From a virus, in IMG/VR virus record IMGVR_UViG_3300025131_005133, positions 1-52,392 of that record: a stretch of DNA of 52,392 bases. One strand, 5' to 3'. A program made the translations under genes and the position numbers. Below are positions 43,589 through 51,017 of this stretch, piece by piece; position 1 is the stretch's first letter, and every line of letters starts with the position of its first letter. Below the pieces are notes generated by a model. The model was not told the origin of the DNA. It ran no database searches and saw only the letters and a program-made list of their open reading frames with translations.

Positions 43589-44499
43589 TAACTGGCGGAG
43601 CTGGATTTATAGGTAGTAATCTTATAGATAGATTAATTAAAGATGGTCACGATGTAGTTTCAATAGACGACTACAGTAGTGGTAAAAGAAGTAATGAGTT
43701 AGATGGGTGTTTATATATAAGTGCTGATATACAAGATATAGAATTTTGGGGAAGAAGATTAGAAAAAATGGATAAGATACCAGATGTGATATTTCACTTA
43801 GCAGCTAAAGCAAGGGTTCAACCATCAATAGAAAATCCGATTGAATTTCATAACACCAATGTGAATGGTACATTAAATCTATTAAATGCGTGTGTAAAAT
43901 ATGGAGTGAAACGATTTGTATTTAGTTCATCATCATCGGTTTATGGTAATGTAGAAACAACACCTACACCAGAAGAACATATACTAAATCCACTTAGTCC
44001 ATATGCATTGCAAAAATTAATTGGAGAACAATATTGTAAATTATATTCAGAACTATATGGTTTAGAAACTGTGTGTTTAAGATATTTTAATGTATATGGT
44101 AAAAGACAATTACTTGAAGGTGCTTATTGTTTGGTGATGGGTGTATTTGCACAACAATTATTGGAAGGTAAACCAATGACAATTAATGGTGATGGGGAAC
44201 AAAGAAGAGATTTTACCTATGTTGGTGATGTTGTTGATGCAAATATAAAAGCTGGATTCAATGTAAAAATACCAATTTTCAAGTGTAGTGGTGATATTTT
44301 TAATATTGGAAATGGTGACAATAGGTCAGTTAATCAGATAGCTGATTTGATGGGTGAAGATAGAGTTAATGTAAGTCCTGTTATAGAACCAAAAGAAACA
44401 TTAGCTGACAATGACAAAGCATATAGAGTGTTGGGTTGGAAACCGACAATGAAAATAGAAGATTGGATGACAAAATATAAAGAGGAACTTGGTTTATGA
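43576..44499 (+). CDS. NAD-dependent sugar-nucleotide epimerase, GalE/WbpP-like
   Basis: A 307-residue SDR. LVTGGAGFIGSNLIDRLI is the NAD loop, FHLAAKARVQPSIENP at about 74-89, SSSSSVYGN at about 116-124, YALQK (Tyr-x3-Lys), and RYFNVYGKRQ. The motif set fits UDP-glucose or UDP-GlcNAc 4-epimerases. It could convert UDP-Glc(NAc) to UDP-Gal(NAc) for the island's transferases. Overlaps neighbours by 13 and 4 bases. Confidence 0.86.
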   Translation: MYALVTGGAGFIGSNLIDRLIKDGHDVVSIDDYSSGKRSNELDGCLYISADIQDIEFWGRRLEKMDKIPDVIFHLAAKARVQPSIENPIEFHNTNVNGTLNLLNACVKYGVKRFVFSSSSSVYGNVETTPTPEEHILNPLSPYALQKLIGEQYCKLYSELYGLETVCLRYFNVYGKRQLLEGAYCLVMGVFAQQLLEGKPMTINGDGEQRRDFTYVGDVVDANIKAGFNVKIPIFKCSGDIFNIGNGDNRSVNQIADLMGEDRVNVSPVIEPKETLADNDKAYRVLGWKPTMKIEDWMTKYKEELGL

Positions 44500-45347
44500 A
44501 AATAGGAATAGTAGGAAATGGATTTGTAGGTTCATCAGTAGCCTTTGGATTTTCACCACAAACTGGTTGTGATGCTACAGTAAAAATATATGATAAAGAT
44601 GAACTAAAATCTACACATTCATTATCAGATGTGTTAAATACAAGTGATTACATATTTGTATCAGTACCAACACCATCTAATCCAGATGGTTCAATAAGTT
44701 TAAATATTATATATGATATATTTGATGAGATTGATTTTTTAAATAATAGAACAGATAATGTTATATTATTAAGGTCTACTGTTGTTCCAGGAACGACACG
44801 AAAGTTAAAGACACGGTATCCAAAACTTAACATTGTATTTAATCCAGAGTTTTTAACTGAACGGTCTGCTAAGTTTGACTTCATAAATCAATCAAGATTT
44901 ATATTAGGAGGAAATAAACGAAATACTGATAAAGTAGCTCTTTTATTTAAAGAACGATTTGGAGAAAGTATTCCGGTAATTCAAACAAATTATGAAACGG
45001 CTGAAATGATAAAATATATGAATAATTGTTTCTTTGCGACAAAAGTATCATTTCTTAATGAAATGTACCAAATAGCAAATGAATGTGGAGTAGATTGGGA
45101 TACAGCAATCGAAGGTTTTGTTCGTGATGGTAGAGTGGGCCATACACATCTATCAGTACCTGGTCCAGACGGTAAGTTTGGTTTTGGGGGTAGTTGTTTT
45201 CCAAAGGATATGAGAGCTATGATTTCATTCGCTAAACAATTAGATGTTGAACCGGATGTATTAAATGGTGTGTGGGAAACTAACTTAAAGGTAAGACCAG
45301 AACAAGATTGGAAAGAGTTAATGGGTAGAGCAGTAACAGATGAATAA
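44496..45347 (+). CDS. UDP-glucose/GDP-mannose dehydrogenase family protein, short form
   Basis: A 283-residue NAD-dependent enzyme oxidising a nucleotide-sugar to the uronic acid. IGIVGNGFVGSSVAFGF (NAD loop), SVPTPSNPDGS at about 56-66, RSTVVPGTT, NPEFLTERSA and the catalytic Cys in FGGSCFPKD (C234). Usual members are ~390-440 residues and end in a UDP-binding domain; that C-terminal domain is absent, as in other phage versions. It would supply the uronic acid that the DUF579-like methyltransferase at 17917 might modify. Last gene of the glycan island. Confidence 0.86.
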   Translation: MKIGIVGNGFVGSSVAFGFSPQTGCDATVKIYDKDELKSTHSLSDVLNTSDYIFVSVPTPSNPDGSISLNIIYDIFDEIDFLNNRTDNVILLRSTVVPGTTRKLKTRYPKLNIVFNPEFLTERSAKFDFINQSRFILGGNKRNTDKVALLFKERFGESIPVIQTNYETAEMIKYMNNCFFATKVSFLNEMYQIANECGVDWDTAIEGFVRDGRVGHTHLSVPGPDGKFGFGGSCFPKDMRAMISFAKQLDVEPDVLNGVWETNLKVRPEQDWKELMGRAVTDE

Positions 45348-45355
45348 AAAAACAC

Positions 45356-45385
45356 TTGACTTATATAGTAAAATAGTTGTATATT
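45356..45385 (+). promoter_or_regulatory. Promoter (TTGACT-18-TATATT)
   Basis: TTGACT at 45356-45361 and TATATT at 45380-45385. The extended -35 (TTGACTTAT) and G before the -10 box match four other copies. It separates the glycan island from the small-gene block; GGAGATAG precedes the ATG at 45410. Confidence 0.8.
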
Positions 45386-45409
45386 ATAGTAATATGGAGA
45401 TAGTAAAAA

Positions 45410-45538
45410 ATGCCTAATATAAATCCTAACGATTGGGATAAATATGGTGAGCGTGACGACAAAAAGCGAGACAAACGACAAAAGAAACGTAAACGAAATA
45501 AAGAAAACAAGAAACGACAAAGGAAAGAAAAATGGTAA
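45410..45538 (+). CDS. Very basic small protein
   Basis: A 42-residue protein whose last ~25 residues are nearly all Lys, Arg, Gln and Asn (KKRKRNKENKKRQRKEKW). It starts MPNINPNDWDKYGERDD. Such charge suggests nucleic-acid or phosphate binding, or a fragment of an intrinsically disordered tail. It begins 24 bases after the -10 box and overlaps the next gene by 7 bases. Function unknown. Confidence 0.55.
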   Translation: MPNINPNDWDKYGERDDKKRDKRQKKRKRNKENKKRQRKEKW

Positions 45539-45972
45539 GAAACATCATTTTATGTATATTTATATATATACTATGTGTTGGTTGTGAAACATCTAATACA
45601 ATGTTAATGTCATGTGAAGATTGTTATTTAGATATTTCAGCACCGAGTTTAGAACAAGATAACAATGGTTATTATCATATGGAGTGGTTAGATGGTTATG
45701 TTCAGACATTTTCAACATTGGACGCTGAAACAGGCCTTGACTATCAAAAGGTTTATTGGACAACCAACAGAGAGGTAAACATCCAACATTATGGTCAAGA
45801 CAATTGGATAGATTTAGTAAATTCAAGTAGTTACACAGATGATGAAGGTGTAGCACATACGGTACTTGCAGTTTGGGAAGAGTTTATAGGAGATACAATA
45901 AAAGTTTATAGTGGATACACAAACAATTGTGATATCTTATATGTAGATTCATTGGGGGTTATAATAGAATGA
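45532..45972 (+). CDS. Predicted exported lipoprotein
   Basis: A 146-residue protein. The N-terminus is a lipoprotein signal: MVRN, a hydrophobic core, then the lipobox LCVGC (Cys ~18). Two further Cys follow (CEDC ~28-31). The remainder has many aromatic and acidic residues and no known domain. Phage lipoproteins often act at the host envelope, for example in superinfection exclusion. No homologue recalled. It is the second lipoprotein in the window besides the protease. Confidence 0.7.
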   Translation: MVRNIILCIFIYILCVGCETSNTMLMSCEDCYLDISAPSLEQDNNGYYHMEWLDGYVQTFSTLDAETGLDYQKVYWTTNREVNIQHYGQDNWIDLVNSSSYTDDEGVAHTVLAVWEEFIGDTIKVYSGYTNNCDILYVDSLGVIIE

Positions 45973-46148
45973 AATATAGAAACAAAAATGGAATTGAATT
46001 GAATTACATAGGTGATGATGTTCAGACTAAATTGGTAAAAGAAGTTATATCAGAAGCTTTAACATTGTTAGATAACAGATTCTATCCTGATTGTAAAGAA
46101 TTTCTAAGAGAAAATTTTGATATAGGAGATGAATACAATGACAGATAA
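45969..46148 (+). CDS. Small hypothetical protein
   Basis: A 59-residue protein in ATGA overlap with the lipoprotein gene and overlapping the next start. It begins MKYRNKNGIELNYIGDD; a helical centre (KEVISEALTLLDNR) and one Cys. No recognised motif. Spacing supports translation. Confidence 0.5.
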   Translation: MKYRNKNGIELNYIGDDVQTKLVKEVISEALTLLDNRFYPDCKEFLRENFDIGDEYNDR

Positions 46149-46338
46149 ATTGGGAACATATATAACTAGACTTATGACAACGATTCTTGATTTTAAAGAA
46201 GACGAGTTTGTTAGAGATTTGGCTATGAGTGAATTGAAAAGATTAAATGTTGATATTGAAGAATTTATAAGAAAACAATATCAAGAAGATGAAGAAGAAA
46301 CAAAAACAGAAAAAACCTTATTACAGGAGGACAAATAA
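46138..46338 (+). CDS. Small acidic hypothetical protein
   Basis: A 66-residue protein, helical and ending in an acidic/Lys-rich tail (QEDEEETKTEK). ATG 46138, nine bases after AGGAG, is preferred to ATG 46129, which lies almost on the site. No function assigned. Its stop touches the start of the next gene. Confidence 0.5.
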   Translation: MTDKLGTYITRLMTTILDFKEDEFVRDLAMSELKRLNVDIEEFIRKQYQEDEEETKTEKTLLQEDK

Positions 46339-46505
46339 TGTCACAAATAAGTAAAGAAGGTTATGAGCAAATACTCGTAATCAAAAACGCATTAGATTCA
46401 ATGTATGATAAGTTAGAAGCAAGTGGTGAATTTTCAAATGTTCAAGATGAATTTGAAGCAATCGCGGGTATTGTAGAACTCGCGGGAACTTGGGCGGAGG
46501 TGTAA
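46338..46505 (+). CDS. Small hypothetical protein
   Basis: A 55-residue helical acidic protein (MSQISKEGYEQILVIKNALD... GTWAEV), preceded by a strong AGGAGG site. Unknown. The cluster of short genes on one promoter is typical of early host-takeover regions. Confidence 0.5.
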   Translation: MSQISKEGYEQILVIKNALDSMYDKLEASGEFSNVQDEFEAIAGIVELAGTWAEV

Positions 46506-46506
46506 G

Positions 46507-46737
46507 ATGCCTATAAATGACCAAGTAAATGATAGATATAATCCACCGGGAAATTTAAGTGATGATTTTGAAGAGTTTAAATTTTCAGAACTTGAAGTAG
46601 ATGAATTGTTTTGGCAATCAAATCAACCGGGTGATAACATACCTTGGCGTAAAATAAATCAGACACAAGCACTGAATATCAAAGCACAAACGACTCACAA
46701 TTTTAACATCCGTACTGTAGTTTGGCAAAAGACATAA
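46507..46737 (+). CDS. Small hypothetical protein
   Basis: A 76-residue polar protein beginning MPINDQVNDRYNPPG. Two Trp near the middle (LFWQSN, PWRKIN) and one near the end (VVWQKT). No recognised domain. It overlaps neither neighbour and has GGAGG upstream. Confidence 0.5.
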   Translation: MPINDQVNDRYNPPGNLSDDFEEFKFSELEVDELFWQSNQPGDNIPWRKINQTQALNIKAQTTHNFNIRTVVWQKT

Positions 46738-46740
46738 CTT

Positions 46741-47274
46741 GTGGAAGATGACAACAAACCATTAGAACGAGCTTCTGAAAAACCATTACATATTCCTGGA
46801 AGGAGAAAGGTACTTACCAAGAATATGATATTAGATGCACAGAAGAACACATTGTCAAATATGGAAGCGGCTCGTTGGTTAGAAGTCAATTATCAGACTT
46901 ACAAGAAATGGGCTAAACAATATGGTGTGTTTGAACAACACCTAAATCCAACAGGAGTGGGAATCAAGTCAAAAGGATGGGGTTCTTACAGAGTAAATGT
47001 TGAGGACATTGTGTTAGGAAAACGACAACCGCCAAAGAGATGGTCACATACAGTTGTAAAACAACAATTGGTTGAGAAAGGTTATTGGTTAGACGAATGT
47101 TCTGTGTGTGGATACAATGAGGTTAATATGAAAACAGATAAAGTTTGTCTTGGTATTGATTTCATTGATGACAATCATCAGAACTTTTTGTTAGAGAACA
47201 TACGATTGTTGTGTGCGAATTGTTATTTGTCATTTAATGGTATGTTTGAAAAGTCAAGAAGATTTTGTAAATAG
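46741..47274 (+). CDS. HTH protein with degenerate HNH domain
   Basis: A 177-residue protein starting at GTG 46741. N-terminal helix-turn-helix-like region (SNMEAARWLEVNYQTYKKWA at about 39-58). C-terminal HNH zinc fold: CSVCGYN at about 120-126 and LLCANCY at about 157-163. The catalytic HH dipeptide is replaced by Asp-Phe (GIDFID) and the last metal-binding His of CxxCH by Tyr. The zinc knuckle is kept but catalysis is probably lost, so it may be a DNA-binding regulator. HNH parts are common in phages; such complete loss is unusual. Confidence 0.62.
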   Translation: MEDDNKPLERASEKPLHIPGRRKVLTKNMILDAQKNTLSNMEAARWLEVNYQTYKKWAKQYGVFEQHLNPTGVGIKSKGWGSYRVNVEDIVLGKRQPPKRWSHTVVKQQLVEKGYWLDECSVCGYNEVNMKTDKVCLGIDFIDDNHQNFLLENIRLLCANCYLSFNGMFEKSRRFCK

Positions 47275-47284
47275 GAGAAGATAA

Positions 47285-47500
47285 ATGGCTACATTAGTAG
47301 ACTACAAACGAAGAAAACTAGAAGTAGGACAGAAGGTAAAAGTAGTAGAAAATATACCATCAGTTGATGGTATGTTATACGAAAATACCATTGTCAAGAT
47401 TAGTGAATACGATGAAACCAAAGAAACCATACGAGTTACAGATGGTCTTGGTAAGATATGGTGGATTAATCCATCAGCAGTAAGTGCGAGCTTCATATAA
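47285..47500 (+). CDS. Small beta-rich hypothetical protein
   Basis: A 71-residue basic protein with short strands (KVKVVENI, TIVKISEYD, TIRVTDGLG) reminiscent of a small beta-barrel. AGGAG precedes the ATG. Its stop overlaps the next ATG by one base (TAATG). Unknown function. Confidence 0.5.
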   Translation: MATLVDYKRRKLEVGQKVKVVENIPSVDGMLYENTIVKISEYDETKETIRVTDGLGKIWWINPSAVSASFI

Positions 47501-47712
47501 TGAGTGAACTAACAAAAGAACAACAAGAATTACTAAAACGACTTACAGATGAAATGATGAACTTAGCTACATCAGTTATTGATGACTATGAAATGAATCC
47601 ATCAGAAATGAGTGGGTCAATTACACAAGTTCATATAAATAGTCCTGTGTTGAATGACGAAGAACCCACAGAAGACCAAGCAACAAAAGACAGAAAAAGA
47701 TGGGCTGGATAA
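47500..47712 (+). CDS. Small acidic hypothetical protein
   Basis: A 70-residue protein with a helical N-terminus (KEQQELLKRLTDEMMNLA) and an acidic, disordered C-terminus ending RKRWAG. Start overlaps the preceding stop. No function assigned. Confidence 0.48.
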   Translation: MSELTKEQQELLKRLTDEMMNLATSVIDDYEMNPSEMSGSITQVHINSPVLNDEEPTEDQATKDRKRWAG

Positions 47713-47721
47713 AGAAAATAC

Positions 47722-47751
47722 TTGACTTATATACCTAAAGTTTCGTATATT
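47722..47751 (+). promoter_or_regulatory. Promoter (TTGACT-18-TATATT), predicted leaderless
   Basis: TTGACT at 47722-47727 and TATATT at 47746-47751. The downstream ATG begins at 47759, where transcription itself should start, and no Shine-Dalgarno sequence is present between. Confidence 0.8.
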
Positions 47752-47758
47752 TATATGT

Positions 47759-48169
47759 ATGTTAGTTAAAGAATTTATATCAGAAACCAATAAGAAGTTG
47801 ATGATTACCACTTTACTAAAACATTACAAAGTTGGTAGTGTTAAGGTAAAAGAGAAATCAATGAAAGACCACGCTCATTTCAATGTAGATACTGGTACAC
47901 TAGAGTTATCTACAAAATACAAGACAATCAAGCCAAGTCAGACTAAACAATTTCTCATAACGATAATCCACGAAATAAGACACGCGATGGATGCTAAAAA
48001 ACTAGGTTGGAAAAAGTTCAAGTTAGACTACGAGTGGGAAATGAATTATCAGGTTGGACAAGGTAAAGATAGATATGATGATAATAAGTATGAGATAGAA
48101 GCCGAAGAATTTGGAAGAAATAATTGGAAGAAGTGGCACACAAAATTCAAAAAAGAAGGGTTGATATAA
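47759..48169 (+). CDS. HExxH metalloprotease-like protein
   Basis: A 136-residue protein. IIHEIRHAMDAKK at about 69-81 holds HEIRH, the zinc motif of gluzincin/SprT-like peptidases. EIEAEEFGRNNW at about 112-123 could supply the third ligand. Length and motif resemble small phage zinc peptidases, for example of the ImmA/SprT kind. Substrate unknown. Its mRNA is predicted to be leaderless from the promoter at 47722. Confidence 0.68.
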   Translation: MLVKEFISETNKKLMITTLLKHYKVGSVKVKEKSMKDHAHFNVDTGTLELSTKYKTIKPSQTKQFLITIIHEIRHAMDAKKLGWKKFKLDYEWEMNYQVGQGKDRYDDNKYEIEAEEFGRNNWKKWHTKFKKEGLI

Positions 48170-48186
48170 AGTATAACTTTAACTCT

Positions 48187-48204
48187 TGTTACAAACTGTT
48201 ACAA
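48187..48204 (+). repeat. Two direct repeats of TGTTACAA upstream of a promoter
   Basis: TGTTACAA at 48187-48194 (a T precedes it) recurs at 48197-48204, one helical turn (10 bases) apart, 8 bases before the -35 box at 48213. Such spacing suggests a regulator-binding site, but the sequence is short and AT-rich. Confidence 0.35.
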
Positions 48205-48212
48205 TTAAAAAC

Positions 48213-48242
48213 TTGACTTATGTCAGGTTTTTGTCGTATATT
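48213..48242 (+). promoter_or_regulatory. Promoter (TTGACT-18-TATATT)
   Basis: TTGACT at 48213-48218, spacer of 18 and TATATT at 48237-48242 in the 109-base gap before 48279. TTGACTTATGT and TCGTATATTATAG match the 49600 copy almost perfectly. A normal leader with AAGGAA precedes the gene. Confidence 0.82.
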
Positions 48243-48278
48243 ATAGAAGATGATGAGAGAGAGAAATAAAGGAATTAA

Positions 48279-48500
48279 ATGGCAATAGTAAGTAAAGATC
48301 CAAACAAAAAACAAGTAATAGATTTAACAGGTCCTCAAGGTAATGCATTTTATCTATTGGGTTTGGCTAGTAAGTTGAGTAAACAAGTAGGAATAGAACA
48401 CGAAGGGTTTATATTAGATGATATGAAATCAGGTGATTATGAACATTTAATTAAAACATTTGATCACTATTTTGGTGATGTAATAGATTTGGAGAGATAA
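48279..48500 (+). CDS. Conserved phage hypothetical protein
   Basis: A 73-residue protein. VIDLTGPQGNAFYLLGLASKL at about 14-34 is a stretch I associate with a family widespread in T4-like marine phages. The rest is helical and acidic. No enzymatic motif. First gene after the 48213 promoter. Confidence 0.62.
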   Translation: MAIVSKDPNKKQVIDLTGPQGNAFYLLGLASKLSKQVGIEHEGFILDDMKSGDYEHLIKTFDHYFGDVIDLER

Positions 48501-48502
48501 GA

Positions 48503-48889
48503 ATGATTAACGGAATAAAACCCATAGTATCAAACACAACACCAACTGAAAAGAAACCTACAACGAATGGTTTATCATTTGATGAAGCTATGGATAACTT
48601 ACTTGCTACAATACAAGTATCGTATAATAAATGGGGTAGTAGAACTGGTATAGATAAAGTATTAGATTTAAAACTACAACCTGGTAGAAAGTTTATTAAG
48701 GTTGTAGAAGGTAATAGAGTATGGGGATTCGTTGCTAAAGTAGATGGAACTCATAAAGGGTTGCCAATGGCTAAAGGTGATATTATGAAAGCCGCAGGTT
48801 GGGCAGCAGCTGCTAAACATAGTAGAGGTTCTATCTTCGATTCGGAGATGCATAAGAGTTTTAGTTGGACTGGTCCAAATTACTTATAA
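48503..48889 (+). CDS. Hypothetical protein
   Basis: A 128-residue protein. The C-terminal half (KFIKVVEGNRVWGFVAKVDG, then KGDIMKAAGWAAAAKHSRG) is more ordered and looks conserved among marine phages; the N-terminus is polar. No function recognised. Starts 2 bases after the previous stop. Confidence 0.58.
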   Translation: MINGIKPIVSNTTPTEKKPTTNGLSFDEAMDNLLATIQVSYNKWGSRTGIDKVLDLKLQPGRKFIKVVEGNRVWGFVAKVDGTHKGLPMAKGDIMKAAGWAAAAKHSRGSIFDSEMHKSFSWTGPNYL

Positions 48890-48912
48890 AATAAAAAAAG
48901 GATAAAATAAGA

Positions 48913-49071
48913 ATGAATGAATTAGTATGTAGAGATTGTGGAACAATGACAAATTGTAGTGAAACAGCTGTGGCTGTTACTTGTTCCAGTTGTGTTAATA
49001 GTAGAATATCAGGTGTATTTACTACAACACCTGAGGAAATTACAGTAATTATGAGTGATTTATGTTATTAG
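48913..49071 (+). CDS. Small zinc-ribbon-like protein
   Basis: A 52-residue protein with CRDCG at about 6-10 and CSSC at about 24-27, spaced as one zinc ribbon, then a hydrophilic tail ending LCY. AAGGAT precedes the ATG. Overlaps the next start. Function unknown. Confidence 0.52.
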   Translation: MNELVCRDCGTMTNCSETAVAVTCSSCVNSRISGVFTTTPEEITVIMSDLCY

Positions 49072-49187
49072 ACGGATTTGTATTATTTATAGAAGCCACT
49101 ATAACAACGCTGTTAGTGTTGGCGTTACCAGTTGTAGTGTTGGGATTGTTTTACGATAAAATAAAGGAAATGTTAAATGACAATTAA
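49062..49187 (+). CDS. Tiny single-pass membrane protein
   Basis: A 41-residue protein with one long hydrophobic stretch (IEATITTLLVLALPVVVLGL, about 10-29) flanked by short charged ends. It overlaps the genes on both sides by about 10 bases. Could sit in the host inner membrane. Function unknown. Confidence 0.5.
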   Translation: MLLDGFVLFIEATITTLLVLALPVVVLGLFYDKIKEMLNDN

Positions 49188-49341
49188 AGAATTGTTGGAA
49201 AGATTAGAAACAATTAAAGATTCTCTATCGGATGTAGATAACCGATATGGAGTAGAAGGAACAATGGATGACCTAGCTATCTTGATAGATGATATAGATA
49301 GTTTTGGTGTAGAAGAAGATATGGAAAGTGAGGATTGGTAA
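49177..49341 (+). CDS. Small acidic hypothetical protein
   Basis: A 54-residue acidic helical protein starting MTIKELLERLETIKD and ending ESEDW. Start lies inside the preceding gene and its TAA directly touches the next ATG, supporting translation. No function assigned. Confidence 0.5.
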   Translation: MTIKELLERLETIKDSLSDVDNRYGVEGTMDDLAILIDDIDSFGVEEDMESEDW

Positions 49342-49581
49342 ATGGTTGAAGGGATAAATAAATATTTAGCCGAAGAATTTGTGATGGTTCGGATTGGTTC
49401 AAATTGGTTCGTACTTGATTCAGTTGAACTTTTAGATGGTGAAATGCCAATTATGGTGTCAGATGATAAAGGTGAAGAATACGAATTTGATATGGCCGAT
49501 GTTGAAGAATTTGAATCAGAATCAGAGGGTGTTGAAGCTCTTGTAATGATGGGTAATTGTAATTTAGTAGGAATTACTTAA
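49342..49581 (+). CDS. Small acidic hypothetical protein
   Basis: A 79-residue acidic protein with strand-rich centre (FVMVRIGSNWFVLDSVELLDG) and Glu/Asp stretch. It abuts the previous stop. No recognised motif. Confidence 0.5.
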   Translation: MVEGINKYLAEEFVMVRIGSNWFVLDSVELLDGEMPIMVSDDKGEEYEFDMADVEEFESESEGVEALVMMGNCNLVGIT

Positions 49582-49599
49582 AATAATTAAAAAAAAGAC

Positions 49600-49629
49600 T
49601 TGACTTATGTTAGGTTTTATTCGTATATT
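49600..49629 (+). promoter_or_regulatory. Promoter (TTGACT-18-TATATT)
   Basis: TTGACT at 49600-49605 and TATATT at 49624-49629, 18 bases apart, within a 74-base gap. Sequence between and around the boxes closely matches the 48213 promoter. Confidence 0.82.
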
Positions 49630-49655
49630 ATAGGGTAATGAGAAAGGGTAATTAA

Positions 49656-49955
49656 ATGAGTTTAGAAGTATTAGTATTAGATAGTGTTGGTTCTTGTATA
49701 GATACCGATGGTGTTGTTTATCCGTTGAATGTGGATGACACTCCAGATACATATAGTGGTGTTGATTGGTTAGATACATCTGATGAATGGAGTGAATCTT
49801 TATCAGAAGAAGATGCTGGATTATTAAATGATTGGTTGTTAGAGAATAATTATTCTGTTGATGTTGATTATTCAGATGAAGAACTTATGGAATTAGAATT
49901 TTTAAGTAGATATGAAAGTGGTGAAATTACGGATTTAGATGCCTCCCTTTTATAG
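49656..49955 (+). CDS. Very acidic hypothetical protein
   Basis: A 99-residue protein rich in Asp, Glu and Ser (DTSDEWSESLSEEDAG at about 40-55), with almost no basic residues. Such phage proteins can mimic DNA, but nothing specific points to that here. Ends inside the start of the next gene. Confidence 0.5.
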   Translation: MSLEVLVLDSVGSCIDTDGVVYPLNVDDTPDTYSGVDWLDTSDEWSESLSEEDAGLLNDWLLENNYSVDVDYSDEELMELEFLSRYESGEITDLDASLL

Positions 49956-50415
49956 AAACCCAAAACCAGAAACTATAGAAAAGCGTAAATTAGAATATGC
50001 TGAAAAGTATGAAACTGAAATTAAGTGGTTATCTTCTAATGAGTTAGCACTCAAAGAGAGTTTCTTATCAGATATGTTACGAGTATTAAAAACAGGTAAC
50101 AGACTATTTTCGGAGAAGATGCACAATGCTGTATTGAAATCAATGAAGAATCCGAGATATGATATGGTAAAGATGATTGAACGAAAAGATAAGATGAAAC
50201 CCATCCTTGAAAAAATCAATCGTGTTTGGGAATTGGTTGCTGAAGTTGATGAAGGTAAGAATGATTGGTATTTAGCTAACTATTCAGCACTACCATTTGT
50301 GAACTCTCTCAAAGAACAATTTGAAAGAAATGCTATGTTATCAGAAAAACAGATGAGTGCGTTGAATAAAGTTTATAAGAAATATATGAAACGATGGGAA
50401 AATAAAGAGAAATGA
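49939..50415 (+). CDS. Helical hypothetical protein
   Basis: A 158-residue basic helical protein. A C-terminal segment (LPFVNSLKEQFERNAMLSEK, then QMSALNKVYKKYMKRW) has the form of a short helical pair (FV-x-SL-x3-F...LS-x2-Q), similar to segments in other phage proteins and weakly like the repeat units encoded next. Function unknown. Overlaps both neighbours. Confidence 0.52.
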   Translation: MPPFYRNPKPETIEKRKLEYAEKYETEIKWLSSNELALKESFLSDMLRVLKTGNRLFSEKMHNAVLKSMKNPRYDMVKMIERKDKMKPILEKINRVWELVAEVDEGKNDWYLANYSALPFVNSLKEQFERNAMLSEKQMSALNKVYKKYMKRWENKEK

Positions 50416-50795
50416 ACCACGAGTTTATAAATCAAAAGTTTATAGATAAATTTACTAAACTTAGATTTAGGATTTCATTTAAAGCTAGAGAATCACATAG
50501 TCTTGGAGAACTCGAAGTAATCAATGATATGGACTGGGTTAAACGAAAGATTGAAGATTTGAGTGGTGGTATTGTTATAGATATAACTGAATTTGGTAAA
50601 GCTAATCAATTGTGGAAACAATATTCCGATACCGGAATAACAGAAGATTCTATGTGGGGTTATATTGATACTTGTTTAACAGCTAAAATGAAGATTGAAG
50701 CGATTAAGACATACAGAAAATTTACAGGTAGTGGTTTAAGAGAAGCTAAGAATGTAATTGATGCACGAGAAATGAAAAATAAAGGATTGATATAG
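50412..50795 (+). CDS. Protein with L7/L12 C-terminal-like segment
   Basis: A 127-residue protein in two parts. Residues ~1-75 carry a helical unit (WVKRKIEDLSGGI...KANQLWKQY) also seen in the proteins at 50796 and 51007. Residues ~92-122 (KIEAIKTYRKFTG, then SGLREAKNVIDA) match the ribosomal protein L7/L12 C-terminal domain, KI-x-VIK-x-VRE-ITGLGLKEAK, the site where translation factors bind. Phage-encoded L12-like pieces have been reported in the literature, but this fragment is short, so the call is tentative. Confidence 0.6.
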   Translation: MNHEFINQKFIDKFTKLRFRISFKARESHSLGELEVINDMDWVKRKIEDLSGGIVIDITEFGKANQLWKQYSDTGITEDSMWGYIDTCLTAKMKIEAIKTYRKFTGSGLREAKNVIDAREMKNKGLI

Positions 50796-51017
50796 ATGAA
50801 AGATGAAGATTATATACACGATAGTAATCCTATTGTTGGTAAACTATTAAAGTTAAAGTATCGTATCAATGATGCTTATAGAGCTGGTCGCGTTACACCA
50901 AAATCAGATAAGGATTTCGTTATAGGATTGATTAACAATATCAGAAAAAGGGAACAAAACCCATCAAAGATTCAGTTAGAAGAATGTAACAAAATATGGA
51001 ATAAATATGCCAACTAA
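50796..51017 (+). CDS. Small helical repeat-family protein
   Basis: A 73-residue basic protein. FVIGLINNIRKREQNPS and the ending CNKIWNKYAN match the W/F-V-x3-I-x-DL...KAN-x-WK-x-Y unit of the genes before and after, so the three form a tandem paralogue group. The next gene starts inside its 3' end. Function unknown. Confidence 0.5.
   Translation: MKDEDYIHDSNPIVGKLLKLKYRINDAYRAGRVTPKSDKDFVIGLINNIRKREQNPSKIQLEECNKIWNKYAN

Noticed and set aside
46440-46500. GC-rich repeated stretch (two CGCGGG copies) as terminator
   Set aside because: It lies inside a coding frame as direct, not inverted, repeats and has no T run after it.
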